From assembly GCA_007844125.1 (NCBI GenBank), contig CM017563.1, positions 35,176,369 through 35,240,368 on the forward strand: a stretch of 64,000 bases of DNA, given 5' to 3'. The stretch is from Sinonovacula constricta. Taxonomy: Eukaryota; Mollusca; Bivalvia; Cardiida; Solecurtidae. The stretch's first letter is position 1; each line of letters starts with the position of its first letter. Positions 23,487 through 36,355 of this stretch are shown piece by piece. The position numbers were made by a program, and so were the translations under genes. A model generated the notes under the pieces. That model worked only from the letters and a program-made list of their open reading frames with translations. It ran no database searches and was not told the DNA's origin.

Positions 23487-24698
23487 TTGTCATGTGTACG
23501 ATGTTAAAAACCCACGACCTTCTGACAAGTATTAGACTGATTACAGACTCATTAGAATTATTCAAGTATATATCGTATTGTAGAACACAATTCCAAAAAT
23601 GAATCGGATTTATTTGCCGTAATGTACCTTTATCTTTTTATGCAAACCGTTGATATAACATAGAGATTTTCTCTTTAATCATGAATATGAATTTTTTAAA
23701 CATTAACATTTTAAACATTTTATTTTGAAACTCAGCTTCAACGTCGGAATCAATAAAGACTTATTTATATTTTGTTCAAGTGCAATTGTCACACAAAATG
23801 TCTGCATAATATATTACATATTAAATGCATTTTATTTGCTTTTTAATCGCTGTTATTATTTTCAGGAATCATTTAAATAAAAAAAACTCCCAGATACCAA
23901 GTTCTAGACATTAAAAAATTATTATCTTTCCATTTTGATTGCAAAAGAAAATATTGATAAAATTGGATAGAAATGTTTTACACACATTGTAGAATATAAA
24001 CAACCAATAGACGCTTTAAATGAGGTATCTAAGCAAGTGTCTGTATTAAACGCACGCAACAGTTTCTCAGGCATGTTTTTGAAAAATGTAGGCATACTCT
24101 TTATAAAATTTAGTATAAGATCAACTGTTTTGTTAGTGGTTTTCTTTTTATTTAAATAAGATACGCCAAATTAGTTACAGTCTATTTACTATTTGTTTTA
24201 TAGAAGAGAAAATGAGGCCCGGACGAATGCTTGATTTGAAAACACCAACAAAATCCAGATCTGAATTTCAGAGACTAATGAACATTTCATACATCAGTAT
24301 GCCTGCTTGTTCAAGATAAAGCTGTTTCAAAGAAAGTATAATGGAATACGCTGAAACATTAACATCTTGTTAATGAAACTGTCTACTTATTCGTAGTCCT
24401 TGCGTTTTTAAATATTAAATTAAAAATAAAATCCAAGGGAAAAACGTTGAAGGTCATAGCTATCTGCATTGGCTGCATAATGTTGACACTTTTATTTGTC
24501 TACTAGTCAAATTAATAACTGACTGTCTCTTATAACAAAATAAACCTTACATTAAGTTTGAGATAAATGAGAAAAGGCATTTGGGGTTAATGTTGTTGCT
24601 GTTGATGTCACGACTAGAATGGTTACTGGCGGGACCCTCCGTGGTTTCAAAAGCACTGGTTAGTGCCATCAATTTCGTTTTCTTTATTTATTTATTTA
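23487..24698 (+). repeat. Paralogous block 2, segment matching 2430-3850
   Basis: Ordered matches to block 1 include CCCACGACCTTCTGACAA, TTTTTATGCAAACCG, CTCAGCTTCAACGTCGGAA (marker P, 23732), CCCAGATACCAAGTTCTAGA, TTTGGGGTTAATGTTGTTGC and a CACGACTAGAATGG string. No gene is seen. Confidence 0.75.
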
Positions 24699-24721
24699 TT
24701 TTTTTTTGGGGGGGGGGGGGG
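24699..24721. repeat. Poly-T/poly-G homopolymer run
   Basis: Nine T are followed by about fourteen G. The run interrupts the block 1/block 2 match after AGTGCCATC and may mark an insertion junction. Homopolymers of this size are also prone to sequencing error. Confidence 0.8.
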
Positions 24722-26204
24722 TTACAGCACACCGACACTTAACAGGTCATACGGCGCCGAATACAAAGTTAAATGTGAATAGAACATAATCGGGTTAAAA
24801 CCAAATTACGCAAGTAAAATATAGAAAAATATAAAAAGTATCAGGTTAAAAAAAAATGTAATTGAAAAAAACAGGTCATCATATGAAACGGTTTAAAAAG
24901 TATAACGGTTGGTAAATAAACAGTTTAAAAATTTATATTCCATTTTCCATTCAACATCTTGTCATTGTTTTTGTGACACGTTCCTTTACAGTATCTTCTT
25001 TTTAAGTGTTGTTGTGAAGTATTTTATATGTTTGGACACTTTATTTAATAAAACTGTCCCTTGCATGTTGTTTCTGTTTTTCTTCACCTTGAAAACCTTT
25101 GATGTGTTGGCTAAAATTTTAAGCAACGAACCCAGTGATGTTCATTCTTATTAAAATAATGTCAAGGATGCTGACCACTACAACTTAGTCCGAGGACAAT
25201 GACTTTTGTAGCTTACAATGTTCATCCTGGAAATGCAATGTTCATTTTTCATACTTACATGAAATGGCAGTATAAAGTATTCCGTTGGCAGATTCGTCTT
25301 TTTGCTAATATGCGGTTAGGCAAATAATTAATACGCCAGGCTGCCCATTTCTCTGCAATTATAAAAAAAAATCAGAAAATAATATGATTATTCAAATGAT
25401 GTCGCTCCTAGCTGTATCTGCGCTAGAATAAAATGTTTATCGTTGAATCTACTTAAGCGCAAGCATAATCAAATCAATAGCGGTTAAAAATAAACACAAC
25501 ATTACAATAATAAATCGTACGAAAATGGTATTTAATCAAAACAATATTCTTATTTATTCATTAGATAAATTGATTAGTACACGTCAAAATACAACATATT
25601 TTATTTAAGAAATCTCTTTTAATGCCATGTTTCACTCATTTAATTCGCATTAAAAAAATTACATGAGGTAAAAAATCAACGTATAATTGGGCTAAAGTAA
25701 CACTTTTCAAAGTTGAAAAAAAAGTAAGATATACAACAAAATAATTCACCAGTCAGTTAGCATTAAAAGAAAACTGTTAATTTTGTTAAACAGAACTATT
25801 ATAAAATTACATGATTACGTCTGACTTACTTAACAAAAAAACCAATCAACTTAAACTTTAAAAATCAAGAAAGTCTTTACTAAAGAAATGTGACTTCTTA
25901 ACACACGACTTAAAAACAAGGTCACAGTTCCCCCTAGCGCAGTTACTTTACAGAAAATCTGTAAATCCGGTTACCTATAAAAGTAAATGTGCTTTTGTGT
26001 AATTTGCTCTTAACCACCGCTTTATCTGTCTGGTGGTTAGATATTTTTCTGAGATATACAGGACGTCAAGCAGGGACTTAATGCAAACCAGACACTTTCT
26101 GACACGGGTCTCACAAATAAAGTACATAATGACACACTGCTCCTTCCTCCATCACTATGCGACTTCTTGACCAGCATGTTTCAAAGTATTGTTTCATTGA
26201 CCCT
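24722..26204 (+). repeat. Paralogous block 2, segment matching 3980-5600
   Basis: It carries marker Q (AGCAACGAACCCAGTGATG, 25122), AATGTCAAGGATGCTGAC (shared with 49380), TTTTTGCTAATATGCGGTTAG, GATGTCGCTCCTAGCTG and, at the right end, TTGTTTCATTGACCCTTCTT. The 24730-25000 part has no clear counterpart in block 1. No gene is seen. Confidence 0.7.
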
Positions 26205-28405
26205 TCTTGACTGCTTATCAATAAAAGAACAGGGAGACTTCAAACGAATAATAACAATTGCGGACAATGCAATTAGGCTTGAGTATTGAAATTGTCTTAA
26301 TGGCCTATCATTTAAACCGCAAGGAGACCCTTAATGAGTATGTATGTAATTGCGGAGTATGCATTAGGTGGGACCATTGGAAGTGTCTTGGCTGCTTGTC
26401 ACTGAAGCCACAAGGGGATTGACAATGAATATGATAGTAATAGCAATGAATTGGGTGGGGCCATAGTAGGTGTATTGATTGCTTGTCAATAAAACAACAA
26501 GGAGACTCCCAATGAATATCAGTAATTGCGGGCAATTCATTGGGTGTGGGCCTATAGTAAGTGTCTTGATTGCTTGTCAATAGAACAACAATGAGTCTCC
26601 CAATGAATATCAGTAATTGCGGACAATGCATTAGGTGGGACCATTGGATGTGTCTTGGCTGCTTGTCACTAAAGCCACAAGGGGATTGACAATGAATATG
26701 TGTAATAGCGGACAATGAATTGGGTAGGGCCATAGTGAGTGTCTTGATTGCTTGTCGAGAAAACAACAAGGAGACTCCCAAATAGTATGAGAGTAATTGT
26801 GGACAACACATTTGATGGGACCATTGTGACATGGCTGCTTGTCAGTAAAACAACAATGAGTCTCCCAATGAATATCAGTAATCGCGGGCAATTTATTGGG
26901 TGGGGCGATAATAAGTGTCTTGATTGTTTGTCAATAGAACACCAAGGAGACTCACAACGAATATGATAGTAATTGCGGACAATGCATTAGGTGGGACCAT
27001 TGTACGTGTCTTGGCTGCTTGTCACTAGAACAACAAGGAGACTCACAACGAATATGATAGTAATCTTGGGCAATTCATTAGGTGGGACCATTGTACGTGT
27101 CTTGATTGCTTGTCAATTAAACAACAAGGAGACTCACAACGAATATGATAGTAATTGCGGACAATGCATTAGGTGGGACCCTTGTTACATGACTGCTTTT
27201 CAGTAAAACAATAAGGAGTCTCCCAATGAATATCAGTAATTGCGGGCAATGCATTGGGTGGGGCTATAGTAAGTGTCTTGATTGCTTGTCACTAGAACAA
27301 CAATGAGTCTCCCAATGAATATCAGTAATTGCGGGCAATGCATTGGGTGGGGCTATAGTAAGTGTCTTGATTGCTTGTCACTAGAACAACAATGAGTCTC
27401 CCAATGAATATCAGTAATTGCGGGCAATGCATTAGGTGGGGCTATAGTAAGTGTCTTGATTGCTTGTCACTAGAACAACAATGAGTCTCCCAATGAATAT
27501 CAGTAATTGCGGGCAATGAATTGGGTGGGGCTATAGTAAGTGCCTTGATTGCTTGTCACTAGAACAACAATGAGTCTCCCAATGAATATCAGTAATTGCG
27601 GGCAATGAATTGGGTGGGGCTATAGTAAGTGTCTTGATTGCTTGTCACTAGAACAACAATGAGTCTCCCAATGAATATCAGTAATTGCGGGCAATGAATT
27701 GGGTGGGGCTATAGTAAGTGTCTTGATTGCTTGTCACTAGAACAACAATGAGTCTCCCAATGAATATCAGTAATTGCGGGCAATGCATTGGGTGGGGCTA
27801 TAGAATGTGCCTTGATTGCTTGTCACTAGAACAACAATGAGTCTCCCAATGAATATCAGTAATTGCGGGCAATGCATTGGGTGGGGCTATAGTAAGTGTC
27901 TTGATTGCTTGTCACTAGAACAACAAGGAGTCTCCCAATGAATATCAGTAATTGCGGGCAATGAATTGGATGGGGCTATAGTAAGTGTCTTGATTGCTTG
28001 TCACTAGAACAACAATGAGTCTCCCAATAGATATCAGTAATTGCGGGCAATGAATTGGGTGGGGCTATAGTAAGTGCCTTGATTGCTTGTCACTAGAACA
28101 ACAAGGAGTCTCCCAATAGATATCAGTAATTGCGGGAAATGGATTGGGTGGGGCTATAGTAAGTGTCTTGATTGCTTGTCACTAGAACAACAAGGAGTCT
28201 CCCAATAGATATCAGTAATTGCGGGCAATGAATTGGGTGGGGCTATAGTAAGTGTCTTGATTGCTTGTCACTAGAACAACAAGGAGTCTCCCAATAGATA
28301 TCAGTAATTGCGGGAAATGGATTGGGTGGGGCTATAGTAAGTGTCTTGATTGCTTGTCACTAGAACAACAAGGAGACTTCCAATGAATATGGTAGTTATT
28401 GCGAA
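26205..28405 (+). repeat. 89-bp minisatellite, about 24 units, sister of the array at 5.6 kb
   Basis: The left half (26205-27223) holds diverged units of varying length. The right half (27224-28380) holds about 13 nearly identical units with a strict 89-bp period, reading CAATGAATATCAGTAATTGC, GGGCAATG-ATTGGGTGGGG, CTATAGTAAGTGTCTTGATT and GCTTGTCACTAGAACAACAA. Parts such as GTCTTGATTGCTTGTCA and GGACAATGCATTAGGTGGGA are the same as in the 90-bp array. Because 89 is not a multiple of three, and stops are present in the unit, no long frame exists. Both arrays lie in matching flanks, so they descend from one ancestral array and were homogenised separately. Confidence 0.92.
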
Positions 28406-29144
28406 CAATGCATTAGGTGGAACTTTGATAGGGGTATAAGTTCCTTTCAACAAATGTATTTATATTTTAATACGAAAACATGTTTTAAGACACTAACAAC
28501 CTTGTTTCAAAAGCCATATTGGAAAATCCTATTTCTTTTCTGAAGGGAGGGGTTAACCAATGAAAATCTATAAAACAAAATCCTATATTTGACGTGTGAG
28601 AAAGTACAACGATAGTTGAGCATCAGAACAATATTTAATAAGCACATTAAATTACAAAGTTAAAATACAACCAAACCAGTATAGACTGTATCATCGATCA
28701 GATACGATTATATATATCTTAATATGACCACCATCAATCTCTGTTTTAAAATTTGGCCATTTTATTCGAATACATGTATTAGCTATGATCCAGTTTAAAG
28801 AAACAATGTGTCATAGAAAAAAGGCGAGTGTGATAGAGTCAGGCAATTCAGAGTTGACAACTATAAACACTATTCTATAGCTATAAAAATATAATATAAC
28901 TACTAACAATATTCAGAAGCTATCTAGTATCTGGATTATATCTCTTCATATAAATAGTGTATTGTCTGACCACAAGAACCGTACCATGCTAGTTTGACGT
29001 AAATCATTCATCCTTTTTCGTCCAGATAGAATGAAATCATACATATGGATAGGAATTTTGCATTGCATTGATTCATTAACTCGATTCAGCGACTGCGCTG
29101 ACAGGTTCGGTAATTTAACGTTATAAGGCTCAGGACTAAATGAA
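28406..29144 (+). repeat. Right flank of minisatellite 2, matches 7740-8240
   Basis: CAAATGTATTTATATTTTAA, ACGAAAACATG, TTTTATTCGAATACATG and TTGTCTGACCACA are shared with block 1 in the same order. No gene is seen. Confidence 0.6.
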
Positions 29145-29461
29145 AATAATGGAATTTTGTTTGTTGGGCTTGTCAATCCCACCAACAGTATTTCAGTAAT
29201 CTTGAGACGGTGTCCGCTTGAAGCAGATATAGTGCTGCCTTCACTGTGTATAGCATGCCGTGAACACCGGCATGATACCACACCCAGTCACATTATCCTG
29301 ACACCGGGCCAACCAGTCGTGGAACTGCACGTATATTTGCTAGAGCGTGAGCAAGGTAGCTATGCCACTACCATTTTAACGGCTGGTACGTCGCGGCCCG
29401 GGACCGAACCCGGAGCCGACGCTCTACCGATTGCACTTCCAGGTCCAGTGAATAATGGAAT
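29145..29461 (-). mobile_element. SINE S2, copy with perfect 11-bp target-site duplication
   Basis: In reverse complement, the head reads GCAATCGGTAGAGCGTCGG (box A) and GGGTTCGGTCCCGGGCCGCG (box B). A body follows with CGTTAAAATGGTAGTGGCAT-like sequence, TCGTGG/CTGGTTGGCCCGGTGTCAG, GTATAGCATGCCG and GAAGCAGATATAGTGCTGCC on the plus strand, ending in a TTTGTTTG-type tail. AATAATGGAAT flanks both ends (29145-29155 and 29451-29461). It shares only the tRNA-like design with S1; the body differs. Other copies are at 56201-56487 and 57108-57276. Confidence 0.9.
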
Positions 29462-31470
29462 GGAAAAGTTGATTTCTGTCGTTAAATAAAACAGGTAGGA
29501 CAGACATAGCTTAAAGTAAACTATTACGTTGAAAAGTTTTTCGATTCTTTTTAGACTTATGTTCAGTAAATGTTTATGTATCGTGTCACGTCCTTTGGCA
29601 GGAAAATTAAAGCCGTGTCAGAATTGTGTCTTTTTACGCCATATTTATTTCAAACACAAATGCAATAAGTGGCAAATGTGCTACCCCTTTAAAATAACCC
29701 ACTTCTTGTTTAAGGTTAAAATGTTATATTTAGCTACAAGCATGTTGCATACTCTTTAAAGATGATACATAATTCTTGTTTGTTATAAGGTGCCTCATGA
29801 TAAGGATAAAATACGGGGGCTAACTTTTACGTGTATCTAGCGTGAGCTACTGACTTCTGGCCTTGGAGTATAGTTATTGTGACTTGTGATTTACGCCAGT
29901 AAGTACGACGTAGATCGTATATTAGAACGGATGTCAGACCATGTGTTATTTTCCCGAGAAAGGGCAACTGGCAATGATGTTCAGATTTTTAGTATTGTTT
30001 GAAACAGTTGCAACATCCTTCTTACATTTGGATATCATGTGTAAAACTGTTACATTCGATGTTACACACACATAGACACACCACGCACGCACGCATGCGC
30101 ACACACACATACATACGTCTTACATCGGAGGGTTTTTCTTATCCCCTTTTGAAACAAATGGTTAGGAATCAAAGTCTTTTGACTCATATCGTTGCTTTAT
30201 TACTATCCACATTCCAAGTTTTCCAGCACTTTGTAACAAGCTGGCAGAAAATAAAGTAAATAGTCTTGTCAATTGACAAACACATCTTCCTGGCATTCAG
30301 GCGCGATTCTGCCATTACGCACTTTACGCACGTGCTTAACCTCCGTTCGAAAAATCGAAAATCTAAAAGTACCAAAAACACTTAGAAAGTTGATGCCGGA
30401 CCCGGGTTAGGAATAATATATTTTATTTGCGTAGTTTCTGTGTTACAAAATCTTATTGCCACACCAATCAAGATAAAAAGATAAAAAATGATTAAACTTA
30501 TACACAGGATTTTAGTCCTTCATATTTTTCGTCAAGTTCCTCCCATGTCCGCATTTTACATGTTATTCATTAGAAAAAGAAATGTATATTCAAAAGTATT
30601 ACTACAAAGGTTATTTCCCTTGTAATTGTGCATAACTTCAAAAACCGCCCAGATACGCGCCTGCTGGCATTTATAGAGGAATTGGAGTAATGTGACTTAA
30701 TATATCTTTTATTGTGTTGCTGATTTTCTGTAAACCTTGCATTATATGAGACGAAGCCCATTTATCTTGAATCACAAACCATGAAATTAATCACACTTAA
30801 TTTATTATTTGACTCAACATAAACGTCGGACAAATTACATCCTGTACAGATGTCAGAAAGATTCTTCACGAGATGCCACATCAAATCAGTGTTGGCTGCC
30901 TTTCATCGTTACTGTCAAAAGAATGAAACATTTTCATAATAAATTACAAGTAACATAGGTCAACAGCATCTACAAAAAAGTTGCCACGCATGCATTATTT
31001 TAAAGAGTGTCATTTTTTTACATATTTGTTTCAGACAACTTTCAACGTTCAAGTAAAAAGGACACAAAGCCCATGCAAAACATGCAAATTCAAGCATGCA
31101 TTACGATGTATCACAACTTTCATTTATTTTGATACCAGAGTCAAAATCGTTTTATTTCCCATGCAAACTCGGATGTTATCTGGATATACAGTAATTATCC
31201 GTAAAGTGGCACAACCTTGACTTAATCAATTCAAAAACAAAGCATGGCTGTCACGATTCCTGGCAGTAAAGGGCGTGTACACGCCGTAAGTATCGTTAAG
31301 AGTAGGTACACGTGGTATTTTTACTTATTTTTACGATAAAGTCAGAAAGATGTAAAACATAAACAAAAAGATTTTTGTTAAAATTGCTACATTTGAGGAA
31401 ACACGTTTACACCGACCCATATTTCTAACATAGACTGATCACACCTGATTTATTAAATGTGGGCGTACTT
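29462..31470 (+). repeat. Paralogous segment matching 9100-10330 and 39950-41600
   Basis: Shared strings include CGCCATATTTATTTCAAA and TTATATTTAGCTACAA-CATG (also at 40135-40245), TTACGCCAGTAAGTACGACG, a GGCAACTGGCAATGATGTT string, TTTGGATATCATGTGTAAA, marker P at 30808 and GCCACGCATGCATTA. A short CA-rich tract lies at 30066-30116. The last part (31440-31480) resembles 3025-3060 (GTGGGCGTACTTT), as if a new unit begins. No gene is seen. Confidence 0.7.
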
Positions 31471-31839
31471 TTTAAAGCAGCAGTGGAAACTATAAAATAC
31501 ATTGTAGCTTAACATAGTCCGTGTGATGAATGTGCTAATACGCCTGTGTCTGCAAATGTCTACAGTCTCATTAAGGCTTTCCAAAAACGGATTTTGCGAG
31601 GAAAACAGAAGTTTCTCACGAATACTAAAGTCTACACAAAGTGGGAGACATCATAATCCATTATCACAACGTCAAGATTTAAACTACACGTATAAAACCT
31701 GAAAGAAAAAATGGGTTAAATATTAGTTAAATCATTTTTAAAATGAAGCCGATGTCTTGTGCGAGTGCCATGACGTGCAAAGTTGGTTACCGGCTTCAAG
31801 TATCTTATTAGAGAAGATAAATGATTCCAGGGAAAATAT
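31471..31839 (+). repeat. Start of paralogous segment A (matches 42780 and 47735)
   Basis: TTGTGCGAGTGCC, then an AGATAAATGATTCCAG and GGAAAATATGCTATGC segment, recur as TTGTGCGAGTGACC and CAGAGAAAATATGTCATG near 42805-42885, and as GTGTGCGAGTGCCC and CAGAGAAAATATGCTATGC near 47750-47845. This defines a three-copy segment, A/B/C. No gene is seen. Confidence 0.7.
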
Positions 31840-32028
31840 GCTATGCTTCAAAAGAGGTATATAAAAATGCATGTCATGCTAAGATATGCAAGGCTTCAAA
31901 TGAGCTATATAAAATTCAGGTTATGCTAAAATATCATATGCTTCAATGAGCTATATAAAATGCATGTTATGCTAAAATATCATATGCTTCAAATGAGCTG
32001 TATAAAATGCATGTTTTGCTAATGAATA
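31840..32028 (+). repeat. Short tandem array, four units of about 50-55 bp
   Basis: The units contain ATGCTTCAAATGAGCTATAT, AAAATGCATGTTATGCTAA and AATATCAT. The first unit is most diverged and the last two are nearly identical. Segments B and C carry a single unit-like stretch, so the expansion is specific to A. Confidence 0.85.
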
Positions 32029-32521
32029 ATCATGAAGAATTTTGCAAAAGCTGTTTTACTAAACAGAACATAAACCATTTATGCAATAACAACTCGTAAC
32101 TTATGCAGTCTGTTTATATATCCTGTATTTCGTGCCAGTGTCTCTTATTGTAGAATTAATTTATGATTTAAGAGCTTTTTATTAAACGTTTTCTCCGACT
32201 TTGACATAAGTAAAACCACATCCAAGTGTGGAACGATACGCGGTTATAAAAGACAGATCCACGTGCAATCTGAGAAACTGTGACACCTTTATCTTTTTCT
32301 GACTAATTCAGTTACATCAAAACATGTCTAAATTAATGGTTGCAATGGATGAGGTGTGGCATTTGTGATAAATGTTACTGAAGTGCTGTTGTATTGTGAT
32401 GACATGCGGCTTAACGACTGTCATGATTTTAAGGGACTGTCTGTGGTGTATAAGAAAAAATACTTTGTAAATGTGTGTGTGTATATATAATAAATATCAA
32501 TTGTTTCAATATATTATTTAT
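32029..32521 (+). repeat. Paralogous segment A, matches 42950-43420 and 47900-48480
   Basis: Shared strings are TTTATGCAATAACAACTCGT, TATTGTAGAATTAATTTATG, AGTAAAACCACATCCAAGT, GTGGAACGATACGC, CACCTTTATCTTTTTCTG, AACATGTCTAAATTAATGG, TTGCAATGGATGAGG and GCATTTGTG. All have close counterparts in B and, except for the ACAACTCGT region, in C. Confidence 0.75.
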
Positions 32522-33020
<499 letters not shown>

Positions 33021-33045
33021 ACCCTCTCTCTCTCTCTCTCTCTCG

Positions 33046-33129
<84 letters not shown>
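33021..33129. repeat. CT microsatellite
   Basis: A near-continuous CT tract with two CTCG interruptions near 33045-33055. CT tracts occur at the corresponding place in segments B (43421) and C (48640), so an ancestral tract pre-dates the duplications. Confidence 0.97.
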
Positions 33130-33133
<4 letters not shown>

Positions 33134-34025
33134 CCTCTCTATCTCTGTGTCTATCTCTTAGGTGTTTTTTCTTTGGCAGTAATTGATTGTTTTTTTCGAC
33201 GTCCTTGTGTTTCGCATACTTTTCCGATTACGTGAATACTTCCATCGTCCGAATGGCACGTGGGCAATATTGTTTCAAATAACATCGCCTCTGTTTTCAT
33301 AATATGACTTTTAGTAAGCTTATTTATATGACATCGCTAGGACTTTTTGTTTCAGATTGGTTTGTTGTGTTTATATTGTTTGAGCAGAAATCAAATGTGA
33401 GTATAAAGTCCTCTTAAAGGTTTTTAAGCACCCAAATCTGTCATTTTGCTGACTTAACTGTTGGGATTTCTCAATTTGTGCAATCTCCTTATCTGACTTG
33501 GTTTTTTTTTCATTAAACTTGTGATTATCGTTGTTTGGTGAGACTTAAAATTTAAATACTACTCAAATCCCCATTTCATTTGTGGTGTTTTTAATAAATT
33601 CCGTTGACTATTTTCCTGATACTATCTTTGCATTGTTATCTGACAAAATGTAGATGTTGCATTTTTTTTCTCTTTTTGCGGTGTTTTTATCGTTTTCGGA
33701 ATTTTCAACTTTTGAATGTCATATTTATTTATTTTTATTGACACTTCAATGTATTGTTGTTTTTGTTATGAATTACTGTTTTGTGAAACACTTTAGGCAA
33801 CGACTCAAGTACATGTAAATTCCATTCAGAAATGTAAAAAGACTCCGACAACTTAATCAAAGGTAAATAGTCAGTAGAAATGTCCAATACGCATTACTAT
33901 TAACAATAATAAAATGTCACCCCGAAGCATTGTTTTGTTTGTCTTGCTGCATTAAATTATTTAAATTTTCACATTACTTGAAATGTGCACTAAATGCCTA
34001 TTATTGCCTTTGTCAAACCACGCGT
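33130..34025 (+). repeat. Paralogous segment A, matches 44740-46490 and 48765-49590
   Basis: GGCAATATTGTTTCAAATAA and CATCGC-TCTGTTT recur at 44770 and 48850. TTAGGCAACGACTCAAGTAC and AATTCCATTCAGAAATGTA (marker Q) recur at 49350-49385. The terminal ATTGCCTTTGTCAAACCA recurs as a GGC-TTTGTCAAAC string at 46473 and 49570. No gene is seen. Confidence 0.7.
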
Positions 34026-35446
34026 GGTCTATGAATTTGTCCAAGTGTTCAACTCCTTTTTGAAGCTTGGATTTATAAAATGAATACATTCATACATGTC
34101 TGTTTGCATACAATAGCCGGTTTGTATCGACCTGGTAATGGGTGTTAGGGAATGAAACATCAGTTGTCATGCTGGCGATATTTTTGCGAACATCGAAAAC
34201 GTCAGCAATATGCAGAATAATGAAGAACATTGGTGAAATAAAATTTGTCTCCTTTATTAGATAATTTCTGAGGTAGTCCAAATAGTAGGCAAGTCTTTCA
34301 GTTGGAATTCCTGGTCTTTATAGTCAATTCCTTTGCAGATGGTGCAATAACAAAAAGGTGATTTTTTTATTGATTTGTGTTTTTGGTTTTGTGTGAAGTT
34401 GAGCTTCGAAACATATAGAAATATGTTTAAAAACAACCAAATGTAAGTATTTATAGATGATGGCTAACCTAGGTATCGCAAGAATAGAAGTCAACATACA
34501 CTCCAAAGAATACAAGCATGGACACGAAAAAATCAAAATAAATGGACCTACTTGCCTGATATATATAAAATAGTGAAACAAAATCTTGTACACAAATATT
34601 TAAGTAGCCATACTTTTAACCAGGGTTTCGTTGAAATTAGAATATCCAATTAAAGATAGTTTCTGTCGAATACCTCCTATTATTGTGTGTTTATTACCAA
34701 ATGTTGGGCTTCCTTATGCTGTGTGGTTTTGCTTTTGATATTAATTGGTCAAGGTCACTGGTACTAAGATAGATCTTTTCGTTACTGGCGTCATTATACG
34801 GTCAGGCAGCTGAAACCCTCGTTTTGCGTTTAATGTGGGCCTGGTTTACATTTGTATTAGTGCAGCTTTCTTAAGACGTTAATGTATTTTTTTTTCATTA
34901 TTATTAAAGTTTAAATATGAATTAAATATTCAGATTTGTTTAATTATTCCTCATCCGATCTAACGTGCTTTACATGATTACGTCAATACTAAACCCAAAA
35001 TAATGTTCTGTGTATACTCGTTGAGTGCTATATTAATTACATAATACTTACTTGGCTTTACGTTTTAAAGTAAATACACAATTTAAGCGACGTGATAAAA
35101 TTTTCATTCTGATTATAAAAAACATTCTGATCATATTATTGTCATGGCTGAGTTTTTTTTTAAAAATTCCAATAGAATGTAGTGTCTGTTTCTATGAGTG
35201 AGGCATTGGAAATCCAAGTTTCAAATTAAGTTTCCTGCAATTTCTGTACAAGTATGATTTGTTCGTTTCGGGATGCGGGTGAAAGTAAATACTTTTTGCC
35301 TGAGACTAAAAACTCAAAATTCCACGTAAGCAGTATCAGTCCATGACATTTCAGTATTTAAGTTCCTATAAAAACGCTAGACAAACAAGATAATTTCCAC
35401 GAATATGACCAGTGTCGGGTTTGTGTGACCTAGTTTAGCACATGCC
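34026..35446. other. AT-rich non-coding DNA, no feature seen
   Basis: Frames of 63 and 89 residues on the minus strand (34090-34281, 34324-34593) lack recognisable motifs. No repeat match was noticed. Confidence 0.5.
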
Positions 35447-35500
35447 AGATATTCACGGCGGGCTTTACACGGCGAATGCAGCACTATATTGACTTCGGTA
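35447..35500 (+). mobile_element. Possible SINE S2 fragment
   Basis: ATATTCACGGCGGGCTTTAC, then ACGGCGAATGCAGCACTATA, resembles the S2 body (GTTCACGGCATGCTATACAC, then AGTGAAGGCAGCACTATATC). Only this short stretch matches. Confidence 0.4.
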
Positions 35501-36355
35501 AGACACAGTCACTGGTACATTGTATCATACAGAATATCTGTATGAATATAAAATGAACAAACAAACTGTAAGCAGCGTTTCAGCTTTGGACATCCGAATT
35601 GTCCAGAAGGGGTCATTGATCGTAGTATGCAAATGACAGAACATCTGTTTACTTCCCAAGCAACATCTTGGATTATACGTCCGTCTTAATATTCATTTAC
35701 TTAGTGGTTGGCTTTCAACAACGCAGCCGAAAATTTATTTGTGAACTGATTTCTGAAACTGGATTATTGAAGTATTACATCACTGCGAAAATATTTACTG
35801 TCATTTGAAAAGAGCTATACAGTCCCAGTCCGTAATCCTCAGCACCAGAGAATAACTAATCAATGCCATTAGACAAACATGGGAAAATATCCCCACAACT
35901 TCTTCGGTCACCCTACAAAACAATTCCTGCCCGTCTACAGGAAGCAATACGAATGAAAGGAAATCTAACAAGGTTTACATGTAAAATAATTGTGCTGCAA
36001 TGCTTGAAATATCAGTTTTTGTTTTGCTTTTCCATATGGAAACGGTGACGTCAAAATGACGTCTGGATGATCAATTATGTTCCATGACTGTGCATTCAAC
36101 GTTTGATTTGGAAGTGAGTTTGTTAAGGTTTACCTTAAGGACAGTAAACATTCCTACTAGCGTAGAGCAATCGATCAGATATAAAACAAAGGTGATGTAT
36201 ATATGACATATTTGTGTAATTAGCGATTCGCCCCTGCTGTATTTTGCTGTGATGAGAAATAAGCCTGACACACAGATATTGTGATATTCACAGAGCCATC
36301 TAACAGAAATAATTTTTCTCTCTCTTCTAAATACCAAAAAATGCGGCATTATTTT
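35501..36355 (+). repeat. Paralogous segment A continued, matches 47090-47230
   Basis: GGCTTTCAACAACGCAG, then a GAAACTGGATTATTG string (35709-35770), corresponds to AGCTTTCAACAACGCAGTTT and AAACTGGATTTTTGCAC at 47131-47190. The rest, including the 61-residue frame at 35863-36048, has no recognised feature. Confidence 0.55.

Noticed and set aside
26308..27206. Repeat proteins of 71-174 residues in the 89-bp array
   Set aside because: Frames shift from unit to unit because the period is not a multiple of three.
5610..28405. CRISPR array
   Set aside because: Repeats are directly contiguous without unique spacers, periods are 89-90 bp, and the DNA is eukaryotic with no cas genes.
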